Shown here piece after piece: positions 18,601 through 26,995 of a stretch of DNA of 56,702 nucleotides (position 1 is the stretch's first letter; every line of letters begins with the position of its first letter). The stretch covers positions 1-56,702 of the forward strand of contig JAFZWA010000063.1 in NCBI GenBank assembly GCA_017617525.1, written 5' to 3'. Both the position numbers and the translations under genes were made by a program. Source of the stretch: Clostridiales bacterium. Lineage in GTDB: Bacteria > Bacillota > Clostridia > Saccharofermentanales > Saccharofermentanaceae. Below the pieces are notes generated by a model. The model had not been told where the DNA came from. It was given only the letters and a program-made list of their open reading frames with translations, and ran no database searches.

Positions 18601-19946
18601 TCTTTGATCGCCATGATGACGCTCTGGATCTCGTAAAGTCTCTGGATATTCTCCGGGACGAATCGGGACGCGCCGCACGACGGGGAATAAAGCTCCATGA
18701 ACTTTCCGTAGTCCATCAGCATGCCCTTCATGCCGTGGATCTGGAAGGTCTTGGTGACAGGCTTCGCGACTTTCGAAATATCTCTTCCGATGTGCTCTTT
18801 GATCGGCTTTCCCTTCTTGTAGACGATGCCTTCTTCCGGCGCGCATTCGGTACCCTCGTAGGTGATGACGCCGTCCTTTACGGTAAGCACGCCTTCGCCG
18901 ACTTTTGCCTGATAGCGCTCGCCACAAAGCTCGAAAAGAGAAACCTTTTCGGTCAGGACAAAGGACGGATCCGCGACCATCTTTTTGTACAGATCCTGCT
19001 CCCACATATTCCACTTGTGAAGATCCGAAAAGCACTTATCCTCTGAAGACACGGGCTCGAAGAAGCCGTACTTGTTCATGAGGACCTTGTTTCCGCATTT
19101 GCTGCATACAAGAAGATTCTTTTTCCCCTTAAGGCCGGAAACACTTCCGGCGTCGGACACGGAGATCGTGTTGAGGCTTTCGCATTTCGGGCAGACATTC
19201 GCGATGTTCTGAACACCCGAAGCGATGCCCTTCGAACGGAATTCCTGCGGGTGGTCTTCAAAGTACTCGTACTCGTTATAGACCAGTGCTTTTCGCATAT
19301 ACTGATGGATCTCGTCGACGGACATTTCCGCGACTTTTTCCTTTGGCAGGACTTCGGTGAACTCGGCCGTGATGCGGCCTCTTCTGTAGGAACTCTGGCT
19401 CCATCTCGGCCAGGTCATGTAGGCGCCGTGAGAGCGGAAAATGACGACCGCGGAGTTTGTCTTTTTGACAAGGGACGCAAGACCTGTATCAAAAGCGATC
19501 GAGTGTCCGTCCGTAAAGCGCGTGCCCTCCGGGAAAATGCCGAGGACGCCGCCTCTTCCGAGAACTTTCATCATGGCTCGAACGGTACGAAGGTCGTTTC
19601 GGAACTGAGCTTTCGGGATGCATCCGCCCTTGGTGATGACGGGTCCGAAGATCTTTCTTCTAAACAGGAATTCACCCGCGACAAAGTTGATCGGGCGACC
19701 GCGCAGAGTCGCCGCCATGATGACGGGATCGATAAAAGACGGGTGATTGCCGACGATGACCAGCGGGCCTTCGAGCGCCTTGATCTTTTCGTCCGGCTTG
19801 ACTTTGATGCCGAAGCGGAGCTTTAAAACAGGAAGCGCGATACATGTTCCGAAAAATGAATACCAGAACTTACTCGGAACACAGCCGTATTCCACCTGTT
19901 CTTTCTTCGATCCTTTTGCTTTTCGTGAAGCCTTCTCTTCGCTCAC
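18585..19946 (-). CDS. PlsC-type acyltransferase with C-terminal zinc-ribbon extension
   Basis: A predicted 1-acylglycerol-3-phosphate acyltransferase, which adds the second acyl chain in phosphatidic acid synthesis. Start GTG at 19946 (SEEKASRK) is chosen because AAGGGG lies 7 bases upstream; an ATG at 19970 has no ribosome site. The PlsC domain covers about residues 20-225 with the catalytic NHPSFID (HxxxxD form) and IFPEGTR motifs. About 225 further residues are unusual for PlsC. They contain a four-Cys zinc ribbon (CPKC...CSKC) and a C-terminal domain with TVKDGVITYEGTE that resembles a small ligand-binding or PH-like fold (inference). Related two-part proteins occur in Clostridia. Confidence 0.82.
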   Translation of the reverse strand: MSEEKASRKAKGSKKEQVEYGCVPSKFWYSFFGTCIALPVLKLRFGIKVKPDEKIKALEGPLVIVGNHPSFIDPVIMAATLRGRPINFVAGEFLFRRKIFGPVITKGGCIPKAQFRNDLRTVRAMMKVLGRGGVLGIFPEGTRFTDGHSIAFDTGLASLVKKTNSAVVIFRSHGAYMTWPRWSQSSYRRGRITAEFTEVLPKEKVAEMSVDEIHQYMRKALVYNEYEYFEDHPQEFRSKGIASGVQNIANVCPKCESLNTISVSDAGSVSGLKGKKNLLVCSKCGNKVLMNKYGFFEPVSSEDKCFSDLHKWNMWEQDLYKKMVADPSFVLTEKVSLFELCGERYQAKVGEGVLTVKDGVITYEGTECAPEEGIVYKKGKPIKEHIGRDISKVAKPVTKTFQIHGMKGMLMDYGKFMELYSPSCGASRFVPENIQRLYEIQSVIMAIKDQLDS

Positions 19947-20123
19947 TTTTTCGCCCCTTCGGTCAAACATTCACAATTTTGGCAAAAACTAGCATGTTTT
20001 GACACAAAATGATAACATCTGTCCCGTATTATACATTATCAGGTGGGTCGTGTGTAGGAGGAAAACCCGTAAATCTCGGTGTTTTCGTTTAGAATATTTT
20101 GACATTGGCCCCGAAAGGCGTAT

Positions 20124-21023
20124 ATGGCAAAGACCTGTTTTTACTGTGGAAAAGAACTTGAGGCGGGACAGAGATGTTCTTGTCGCGGCTCGTCCAAGAC
20201 CCAAGCGGCACCTGAAACAGCTCAGGCTTCTGCTTCCGCGACCACATCTTCCGCGTCTTTCCAAGAAGCCGCTTCTACAGGTGCTTTTTCCGAAGGATCC
20301 AAAAAGAAGAAAGCAAAGAAAGAAAAGACAAAGCAGGTCTGGAACGAAGAACGTAAAGCCGAGACCCGTTTCTCGTTTTCGAAATTCATCGATCAGGTAA
20401 GATCCAGTTTCCCGTCTATCTCAAAACTGATGCGTCCGGTCATGGCCTATATCTGGCATCCGGTCACGACGATCCAGAACAGATCCCAGGTCGTATCCAT
20501 CCCGAAAGTGCTTCTTATCAACAGCCTTTTCGCGACGCTGACTTCTCTGATGGTCATCTTTACATCCTTTACGGATTCGCCGTTCCTCGGCATGCTGATC
20601 TCTCTTATCTTCGGAAAGACCGATCTTTTCTCCGACCATCCGGTCATGGCCTTCTTCGTCATGAGCGCCATCTTCTGGGTCTGCGTCCTGATACTGGCTC
20701 TGTGCTTCACCTGGACCTCGCGTCTTGTAAACAGGAAACTGCCGTTCCTTCGGGCTTTGGACACTGTCTCCATCTCCTCGATCTACATGTGCTTCGCGGA
20801 CATCCTGATCTTTTTGTCCGTACTCTTCGGATCGCGCGGCGCGTTTACCCTGATCTTCGTAGCCATGGTCATCATGGGCATCTGCCACTATGTTTCCGTG
20901 AGACATGATCTGGCACTTGGTGACAATTCCGCTTTCAACATGCTGGTCATCAGCTATCTTCTGTTCTACTTCCTGGCTCAGCTCGGAGTAAACATTCTCA
21001 TCCGTATCTTCGTACTCTTCTGA
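20124..21023 (+). CDS. Zinc-ribbon plus Yip1-like integral membrane protein
   Basis: A 299-residue membrane protein. Residues 5-20 form a short zinc-binding motif (CFYCGKELEAGQRCSC). A low-complexity Ala/Ser and Lys-rich linker follows (to about residue 90), then five hydrophobic segments between about residues 130 and 298. The arrangement resembles Yip1-domain proteins of Firmicutes (the stretch VWHPVTTIQNRS corresponds here to IWHPVTTIQNRS). Function in this group is unknown. The ATG follows GAAAGG. The linker contains an AAAAGCAC word on the minus strand at 20281. The 153-base region upstream has several AT-rich -10-like boxes but no clear promoter. Confidence 0.72.
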   Translation: MAKTCFYCGKELEAGQRCSCRGSSKTQAAPETAQASASATTSSASFQEAASTGAFSEGSKKKKAKKEKTKQVWNEERKAETRFSFSKFIDQVRSSFPSISKLMRPVMAYIWHPVTTIQNRSQVVSIPKVLLINSLFATLTSLMVIFTSFTDSPFLGMLISLIFGKTDLFSDHPVMAFFVMSAIFWVCVLILALCFTWTSRLVNRKLPFLRALDTVSISSIYMCFADILIFLSVLFGSRGAFTLIFVAMVIMGICHYVSVRHDLALGDNSAFNMLVISYLLFYFLAQLGVNILIRIFVLF

Positions 21024-21043
21024 TCCTCTCTTCCAATACCGTA

Positions 21044-21072
21044 TTGTTGGGCGTATTCCGTCATGATACAAT
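21044..21072 (+). promoter_or_regulatory. Promoter of the 21129-22385 membrane protein gene
   Basis: TTGTTG (21044-21049), 17-base spacer, TACAAT (21067-21072) with a TGA extension directly in front of the -10 box. Confidence 0.65.
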
Positions 21073-21128
21073 CGGTTTTAAAGATGGCAGATTAATCCCG
21101 TTTTCGGGAATGAGGTACAACAGGGGAA

Positions 21129-22385
21129 ATGGTCGATCGCGTTTATTTCAGGGATCCCACCAAAGAGGAAGAAAAAGAGATCATCGAACTTGCCGAAGCG
21201 CGCTTTCGCAGGGCGCGTTGTGGCTCGATCGTTGCATGGGGCCTAGGTGTTTTGTTTTTGCTGGCGTCGATCGGCATGTTTATATACCTGTCATCCGACT
21301 TGAGCGCCGGTCTGGGTCTTCTCCTTCTGGCCGTGATCTTTATCATCATAGGATTTGTGAATATCAGTTCTTCCAGATCAGTCATCAAAGACTTCCGTCA
21401 GGGACATTTTCTCGTACAGGACATCGAGGTGGTCGATATGCTGTTTCAGGATCCTCATTGCCAGGACACTTACGCACTCGCGCTTCGATCCAAAGAAGGC
21501 GATGCTTTCGATCTTCCCGTTTCGTCGGACAGATACAAAGAATTCCATATCGGTATGAAGGGACTTCTGGCCGTTATGTATGGAGAGACCGGCCTGTTTA
21601 AATCCGGTCGTTATTTCTTTATTTCAGAACAAGAGAGTCTTCAGATGAACGAAGAAGCGTTTGAATCCTCTTTTGCTTCAGGTGGAGAATCAATGGCGCT
21701 TCCTTCTTCGATTCTTTCCTCCCTGTCTAAAAAAGCTTCGGTAATTCCGCTGATCATCATGATCTGCGAGCTTCCATACGTGATCGGATTTCTCATCGCG
21801 TTCCAAGGTTTTCAGAACTCGGGAGACCCTAAAGGCTGGACTTTCCCTCTTGCAATTGCGAGTTTTATCTCAACATTCTTTTTGTTTTTCGGGTACAGAA
21901 GTTTTGTCGTTCTGGATTACCTCCTGAAAAAGGGAAAGCGGAGCTTTGTTATGTTCATCCTATGGTTATGCCTTCTGTTTGTTCCGATGTTTGTAAACGC
22001 CATCGCACTAGGTGGCGCACCCCTGGAGATCTTTCTTCTTGCGCATTTCATCTGGTTTGTCGCGATCGGAGTTTTTGTATTCATGTTTTCTTACAAAAGA
22101 CGCGCGATTTCCCGATGCTTAAAAAACAGAAACCTCAAGTGGGCACGAGGTACGATCATTCATACCGCCAAACACTACTACGCACTTTCACGCTACGGAT
22201 CTCAAGTCCCGTTTATCACGGTAAGACTCAATAACGGCGGCACGGTGCACTTCGACGTTTTCTGTCAGGATATCGTCCGTGATCTTCGGACCGGTGTGAC
22301 AGGTTATGTGATCCGGGTAGAAGACACTTTCCGCGGCGAAACTGTTTCTCACTACTATTTCGAGAAAGACCCGGAAGAAGATTGA
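21129..22385 (+). CDS. Multi-pass membrane protein of unknown function
   Basis: A 418-residue protein. A short cytosolic helix rich in Glu and Lys is followed by two membrane segments (about residues 35-80). A soluble domain (about 85-205) contains DIEVVDMLFQDPHCQDTYAL. Four more membrane segments (about 210-325) precede a C-terminal soluble domain with ITVRLNNGGTVHFDVFCQ. The two soluble parts resemble each other in strand pattern (each looks like a small beta barrel such as that found in DUF3592-like proteins; inference). The ribosome site AGGGGAA is very close to the ATG. I recognise no named family. Single-gene unit with its own promoter. Confidence 0.7.
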   Translation: MVDRVYFRDPTKEEEKEIIELAEARFRRARCGSIVAWGLGVLFLLASIGMFIYLSSDLSAGLGLLLLAVIFIIIGFVNISSSRSVIKDFRQGHFLVQDIEVVDMLFQDPHCQDTYALALRSKEGDAFDLPVSSDRYKEFHIGMKGLLAVMYGETGLFKSGRYFFISEQESLQMNEEAFESSFASGGESMALPSSILSSLSKKASVIPLIIMICELPYVIGFLIAFQGFQNSGDPKGWTFPLAIASFISTFFLFFGYRSFVVLDYLLKKGKRSFVMFILWLCLLFVPMFVNAIALGGAPLEIFLLAHFIWFVAIGVFVFMFSYKRRAISRCLKNRNLKWARGTIIHTAKHYYALSRYGSQVPFITVRLNNGGTVHFDVFCQDIVRDLRTGVTGYVIRVEDTFRGETVSHYYFEKDPEED

Positions 22386-22435
22386 TTTGAAGGAGAACGA
22401 AAGATGAATTCTCCGAGCTGAAACCAAACAAAAAC

Positions 22436-22461
22436 GAGGCTGCCTCGCGTGAGACAGCCTC
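22436..22461 (-). terminator. Terminator after asnA
   Basis: Stem GAGGCTGCCTC / GAGACAGCCTC with one mismatch and a 4-base loop, followed on the minus strand by GTTTTTGTTT. It may also stop the convergent 21129-22385 transcript, although the plus-strand side lacks a T run. Confidence 0.75.
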
Positions 22462-22487
22462 TCGTCATTTCTGTTATTTGTCAGCCA

Positions 22488-23498
22488 TTAAAGAAGATTA
22501 ACACCGTGCGCAGCCGCTTTCTCGACTACGTCCTCCGGCCAGATCGAAGACTGAACTTCTCCGATGTGCGCTCTCTGCAGGAAGAACATGCAGATACGGG
22601 ACTGACCGATACCGCCGCCGATGGTGTACGGAACCTTGCAGGAAAGTACATCCTTCTGGAACGGGAGCTCTGCTCTCTCTTCGCAGCCTGCGATCTTGAG
22701 CTGCTTCGCCATGGCTTCTTCGTCAACACGGATACCCATGGAAGAAAGCTCGAGGGAGCATCCGAGTACCGGATAGTAAACGAGGATATCGCCGTTCAAG
22801 GACCAGTCATCGTAGTCCGGAGCACGGCCGTCATGCGGCTTTCCGGATTTCAGAGCGCCACCGATCTGCATGAGGAATACCGCGCCATACTCTTTTGTAA
22901 TGAGGGTCTCTCTTTCCTTCGGTGTCTTGTCCGGATACATGTCCTCGAGTTCCTGTGTGGTAATGAAGTGGATCTCGTTCGGAAGGAACGGGTCCATGAA
23001 GTGATACTTACCGCACATATAGTACTCAGTCTGCTTGATCGCCATGTAGATGCGGAAAACAGTCTCTTTCAGAGTCTCGATGTTTCTCTGCTCTTTCGTG
23101 ATGATCTTTTCCCAGTCCCACTGGTCAACATAGATCGAGTGGAGATTGTCTGTATCTTCGTCACGACGGATCGCCGTCATATCGGTATAGAGGCCTTCGC
23201 CCGGGTTGAAACCGTACTTGCAAAGAGCCATTCTCTTCCACTTCGCGAGGGAGTGAACGATCTCGACTTCCTTCTCGTTCAATTCCTTGATACCGAAAGC
23301 GACCGGTCTTTCTACGCCGTTGAGGTTGTCATTGAGTCCTGTCTCCGGCTTTACGAAAAGCGGCGCCGACACACGTGTCAGGTTCAAAGCGTCAGAGAGA
23401 GCTCTCTCGAAATAGTCTTTAACTTCCTTGATCGCAACTTCTGTTTCACGGATCGTTTGTGGGCTCTTATAGCCGTCCGGAATAATGATCGTACCCAT
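22488..23498 (-). CDS. asnA: Aspartate-ammonia ligase (asparagine synthetase A)
   Basis: Ammonia-dependent asparagine synthetase, a class II tRNA-synthetase-like enzyme converting aspartate, ATP and ammonia to asparagine. Its 336 residues are the family length. The conserved N terminus (IIIPDGYKSP...TRVSAPLFV), DNLNGVERPV, QWDWEK and the C-terminal GGGIGQSR are present. The ATG follows AGGAGTG. It lies 68 bases after asnS and before a terminator. No promoter is seen between them, so both genes should be controlled by the Asn T-box upstream of asnS. An AAAAGCAC word lies in the spacer. Confidence 0.96.
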   Translation of the reverse strand: MGTIIIPDGYKSPQTIRETEVAIKEVKDYFERALSDALNLTRVSAPLFVKPETGLNDNLNGVERPVAFGIKELNEKEVEIVHSLAKWKRMALCKYGFNPGEGLYTDMTAIRRDEDTDNLHSIYVDQWDWEKIITKEQRNIETLKETVFRIYMAIKQTEYYMCGKYHFMDPFLPNEIHFITTQELEDMYPDKTPKERETLITKEYGAVFLMQIGGALKSGKPHDGRAPDYDDWSLNGDILVYYPVLGCSLELSSMGIRVDEEAMAKQLKIAGCEERAELPFQKDVLSCKVPYTIGGGIGQSRICMFFLQRAHIGEVQSSIWPEDVVEKAAAHGVNLL

Positions 23499-23566
23499 TT
23501 TTCAACACTCCTTTATTGTTCGTTTTCTTATGCAAAAGCACTTGTCCGTAAGGGACAGTTCAGTTA

Positions 23567-24958
23567 TTAAAGTTCGCAGTTGTTTACCGTTCTCGGGAAC
23601 GGGATGACGTCACGGATGTTACTTACACCTGTGAGGTACATGACGCAGCGCTCAAATCCGAGACCGAAACCTGCATGTCTCGCGGAACCGAACTTACGAA
23701 GATCCATATAAAATCCGTAGTCCTCCGGCTTCATGCCGAGCTCCGTGATGCGGGAAGCGAGCTTCTCGTAATCGTCTTCACGCTGGGATCCGCCGATGAT
23801 CTCGCCGATGCCCGGAACTAAGCAGTCCATAGCGGCAACTGTCTTTCCGTCTTCGTTGAGCTTCATGTAGAAAGCCTTGATCTCCTTCGGATAATCCGTA
23901 ACGAATACCGGCTTCTTGAAGACTTCCTCGGTGAGGTATCTCTCATGCTCGGTCTGAAGATCACATCCCCAGGATACCTTGTACTCGAACTTGTCGTTTA
24001 CCTTCTCGAGGATCTCGATCGCCTCGGTGTATGTAACGTGACCGAAGTCGGAAGAGGCTACATGCTTGAGTCTTTCGATCAGGCCCTTATCTACGAAGTC
24101 GTTGAAGAACTTCATCTCTTCCGGAGCGTTCTCAAGTACGAAGTTGATGATGTACTTGATCATGGACTCGGCAAGGAGCATGTCGTCCTTAAGATCAGCA
24201 AAAGCGATCTCAGGCTCGATCATCCAGAACTCCGCGGCGTGACGGGTCGTGTTACTGTTCTCGGCACGGAACGTCGGTCCGAATGTGTAGATGTTCTTAA
24301 ACGCCATCGCGAAAGTCTCACCGTTCAGCTGACCGGAAACCGTGAGGTTTGTCGGCTTATTGAAGAAGTCCTGGCTGTAGTCGATGGAACCATCCTCGAG
24401 CTTCGGGATGTTGTTGAGATCCAGTGTCGTTACCTGGAACATCTCACCGGCACCCTCGCAGTCGGAACCTGTGATCAGCGGTGTATGAACATATACGAAA
24501 TCTCTCTCCTGGAAGAATCTGTGGATCGCGTAAGCGCACAGGGATCTTACTCTGAAGACCGCCTGGAACAGGTTCGTTCTCGGACGAAGATGTGTGATCG
24601 TTCTAAGATACTCGATGCTGTGACGCTTCTTCTGAAGCGGGTAATCCGGAGTGGAGTCACCTTCCAAAACGACCTCGGTTGCCTGGATCTCGAAAGGCTG
24701 CTTGGCTTCCGGAGTCGCGACCAGTGTACCTGTAACGATCAGTGCCGCGCCGACATTGGTCTTGCTGATCTTCTCGAAGTTCGGAAGCGCGTCGTGGTAT
24801 ACGACCTGGATCGGCTCGAAGAATGTACCGTCATGCAGTACGATGAATCCGAAAGTCTTGGAATCACGTACGGATCTGACCCAACCGCCGACTGTCACTT
24901 CTTTACCGAGATACTGTTCTCTGTTTCTGAAGATCTCTCTTACATCTAAAATGTCCAT
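23567..24958 (-). CDS. asnS: Asparaginyl-tRNA synthetase
   Basis: Class IIb aminoacyl-tRNA synthetase for asparagine. A 463-residue protein with an N-terminal OB-fold anticodon domain (about residues 15-105; [18 protein letters not shown]). The catalytic domain holds motif 2 ([20 protein letters not shown]) and motif 3 ([15 protein letters not shown]). The Asn rather than Asp specificity is supported by the AAC specifier in its leader and the adjacent asnA. The ATG follows GGAGGAAG. First gene of a T-box-controlled asnS-asnA operon. Confidence 0.96.
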   Translation of the reverse strand: MDILDVREIFRNREQYLGKEVTVGGWVRSVRDSKTFGFIVLHDGTFFEPIQVVYHDALPNFEKISKTNVGAALIVTGTLVATPEAKQPFEIQATEVVLEGDSTPDYPLQKKRHSIEYLRTITHLRPRTNLFQAVFRVRSLCAYAIHRFFQERDFVYVHTPLITGSDCEGAGEMFQVTTLDLNNIPKLEDGSIDYSQDFFNKPTNLTVSGQLNGETFAMAFKNIYTFGPTFRAENSNTTRHAAEFWMIEPEIAFADLKDDMLLAESMIKYIINFVLENAPEEMKFFNDFVDKGLIERLKHVASSDFGHVTYTEAIEILEKVNDKFEYKVSWGCDLQTEHERYLTEEVFKKPVFVTDYPKEIKAFYMKLNEDGKTVAAMDCLVPGIGEIIGGSQREDDYEKLASRITELGMKPEDYGFYMDLRKFGSARHAGFGLGFERCVMYLTGVSNIRDVIPFPRTVNNCEL

Positions 24959-24983
24959 CTTTCTTCCTCCTTTTTCGGGGAAA

Positions 24984-25290
24984 CAAAAACGCCCCGAAGC
25001 ATTTATCTTGCTTCAGGACGATCTATCATCGCGGTACCACCTGAATTGCTGTATTTCACAGCCACCTCATCTGGGTTCTAGCAAACCCTGCCGCCTGACG
25101 CGCGGCTTTCGGCTTCCACTACTCTGCGTCTTTGCGGCTTTTGTCGTACGCCGCCTTCGGCATTTCATTTTGCAGCTCGGAAGTGTTATTCACCTGTATT
25201 CACTCTATGGGGCTTACACCGTCCCCCACTCGCTGGAAGCGATAAAACAGGCTACTTCTCTTCGTCATCGCTTTTGCTGTATTCAATTTG
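24984..25290 (-). promoter_or_regulatory. T-box riboswitch (Asn) of the asnS-asnA operon
   Basis: The minus-strand leader contains the T-box antiterminator core GGTGGTACCGCG (about 25032-25044). A competing terminator follows: stem CCTGAAGCA / TGCTTCGGGG and then CGTTTTTG (to 24984). In stem I the specifier region reads GAATAACACTTC with AAC at 25185-25187, the asparagine codon. Uncharged tRNA-Asn should stabilise the antiterminator and switch on both asnS and asnA. Confidence 0.93.
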
Positions 25291-25295
25291 AAGTT

Positions 25296-25324
25296 AGATT
25301 ACTCTGCAAAAAAACGTTTGTCAA
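25296..25324 (-). promoter_or_regulatory. Promoter of the asnS T-box leader
   Basis: Minus-strand TTGACA (25319-25324), 17-base spacer, TAATCT (25296-25301). A perfect -35 box. Confidence 0.8.
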
Positions 25325-25381
25325 CCCCTTGTAAGCATTGTGTAATTATCAATATGTTATAATGTGGAAAACATATGTGTA

Positions 25382-25409
25382 TTGACACACAAAAGACAGG
25401 TTATATACT
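25382..25409 (+). promoter_or_regulatory. Promoter of the Wzz-like gene
   Basis: TTGACA (25382-25387), 16-base spacer, TATACT (25404-25409). A consensus TATAAT at 25358-25363 lies just upstream without a good -35 box and may be a second start. Confidence 0.7.
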
Positions 25410-25456
25410 ACACAGGAGCGCCTTTCGGGGCGGACTTTCAATCGCAGGAGTTTTAT

Positions 25457-26938
25457 ATGGAAAACAAGGAGATTCATATCAGGATTCAGGACATCTTTGC
25501 TTCATTTCTGAAGTCGATCGTCTGTGTTGCCGCGGTAACGGTAGCTTTCGGCGCATTATTCGGAGCTTACGGATTTTATAAAGCAAGACACACCACGGTA
25601 AGCGGTTCCTACGCTTCCAAGGTAGCCATCAAGGAAAGTGAAGTCTCTGACAAAGAACTCGCGATCAGCAATCTGGAAAAAGCAAACACGACCATCCGTG
25701 ACGTCGAGATCCCTTACGCGGAAAGCCGCATCGAGAAGGAACTCATCATGACTCAGGAAGGTAAAGAGTATGTTGACAACAGTATCTTCTATTCGATGGA
25801 TCCGCTGAACTGCGGAACGGCAAAGATCTCCTTCGCGATCGACGCCCCTGTTCCGGAAAACGTGACTGAGGACATCGCTACATATAAGGACAATGAGCTA
25901 CGCCGTGTCGCGAATCTCTGCGCATCCGCATGCCCGTTCTCCGATGACGTAATGAAGAAAGTGGCCGATATCCTCAAGATCGACGTTGATCTTCAGTACA
26001 TTGAAGAACTGATCTACGTCACGAACTACGCGAACGTTTACTGCCGTCTGGATGTCTACTATCCGGACGCCGAGCTTGCCAAGAAAGCCGCTGACTATCT
26101 CTTCGGCGAACTGACCAAGATCATCGAAGGATATAACCCGGAATACAAACTGAGCATCATCAGCGAGTACTGCGGATACGAAGTCAACTGGGCGATCTAT
26201 GACGACCACTCCAAGACTTCCGATAAGATCATTCTGGCCGAAAAGAACCTGTCCATGGACATGGATTCCATCGACACCATGAACCAGAAGATCGACGAGA
26301 ACAACAATAATCTCGCAGTCGCGAGATCCGAGCTGGATGCCCTCAACGCAGAGCTCCTGAAGGCTAAGTCCAATATGGAGAATGCCGTACAGTCCCAGTC
26401 CGCGAAGAGAAACGTGATCAAGTACGGTCTCATCGGCGCGATCTTCGGATTCATCCTTTCCTGCGTATATGTTTACGTGAAGTATCTGCTCGGCGGCAAG
26501 ATCAGAAACAGAAATACCATCATCGGCCGCTACAACTATCCTCTGCTTGGTGTCGTTCCTTCCACAAAGAAGCGTTTCTTCGACAAGACCATCAAGAAGC
26601 TCGAGGGTGACCCGATCTACACAAATGAAGACATCATCTCCGCGATCGCTGCCAATACACTGGCCATCGCTTCTGTCGAAGGTTCCACCGGTAACTGCCT
26701 GGTCGGTACGATCGATCCTAACGATCCGTCCCTGACAGCTCTTAAGGAAGCGCTCGGCGAGAAGGTCAAGTACGCCGGCAACATCCTTTCCGAAGCCAAC
26801 GCGGTAAAAGAACTCGAAAGCTACAGCCACGTTGTTCTGGTTGAAAAGAGAAACGAATCCGCCGTGGATTCTCTCACTGAGGAGATCACGAAGATCAAGT
26901 CCCTCAAGAAGGAGATCGTAGGTATCATCCTTCTGTAA
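25457..26938 (+). CDS. Wzz-like polysaccharide co-polymerase with degenerate kinase-like tail
   Basis: A 493-residue membrane protein resembling chain-length determinants (Wzz/CapA). Start ATG at 25457 follows CAGGAG; the frame is open further upstream without a ribosome site. Membrane segments lie at about residues 19-41 and 320-345. Between them is a long, partly coiled-coil extracytoplasmic region (about 45-315). The C-terminal 150 residues (GRYNYPLLGVVPSTKKRFFD onward) look like the cytosolic tyrosine-kinase-like domain found behind CapA domains. No Walker A motif is seen, so it is probably not an active kinase. No other capsule gene is adjacent. Convergent with mgtE across a shared terminator. 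Confidence 0.75.
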   Translation: MENKEIHIRIQDIFASFLKSIVCVAAVTVAFGALFGAYGFYKARHTTVSGSYASKVAIKESEVSDKELAISNLEKANTTIRDVEIPYAESRIEKELIMTQEGKEYVDNSIFYSMDPLNCGTAKISFAIDAPVPENVTEDIATYKDNELRRVANLCASACPFSDDVMKKVADILKIDVDLQYIEELIYVTNYANVYCRLDVYYPDAELAKKAADYLFGELTKIIEGYNPEYKLSIISEYCGYEVNWAIYDDHSKTSDKIILAEKNLSMDMDSIDTMNQKIDENNNNLAVARSELDALNAELLKAKSNMENAVQSQSAKRNVIKYGLIGAIFGFILSCVYVYVKYLLGGKIRNRNTIIGRYNYPLLGVVPSTKKRFFDKTIKKLEGDPIYTNEDIISAIAANTLAIASVEGSTGNCLVGTIDPNDPSLTALKEALGEKVKYAGNILSEANAVKELESYSHVVLVEKRNESAVDSLTEEITKIKSLKKEIVGIILL

Positions 26939-26962
26939 AAGATGAAATAGCTTCAGTAAATG

Positions 26963-26995
26963 AAAAGGTCCGGTTTTCTACCGGACCTTTTTTCT
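26963..26995. terminator. Bidirectional terminator between the Wzz-like gene and mgtE
   Basis: Perfect stem AAAAGGTCCGGT / ACCGGACCTTTT with a 4-5 base loop. T runs follow on both strands (CCTTTTTTC on plus, CCTTTTCATT on minus). It serves both convergent genes; the end overlaps the mgtE stop region. Confidence 0.88.

Noticed and set aside
20141..20400. Basic, Arg/Lys-rich overlapping frame (19999-20400) as a DNA-binding protein
   Set aside because: It is the +1 frame of the zinc-ribbon/Yip1-like gene and has no independent ribosome site.
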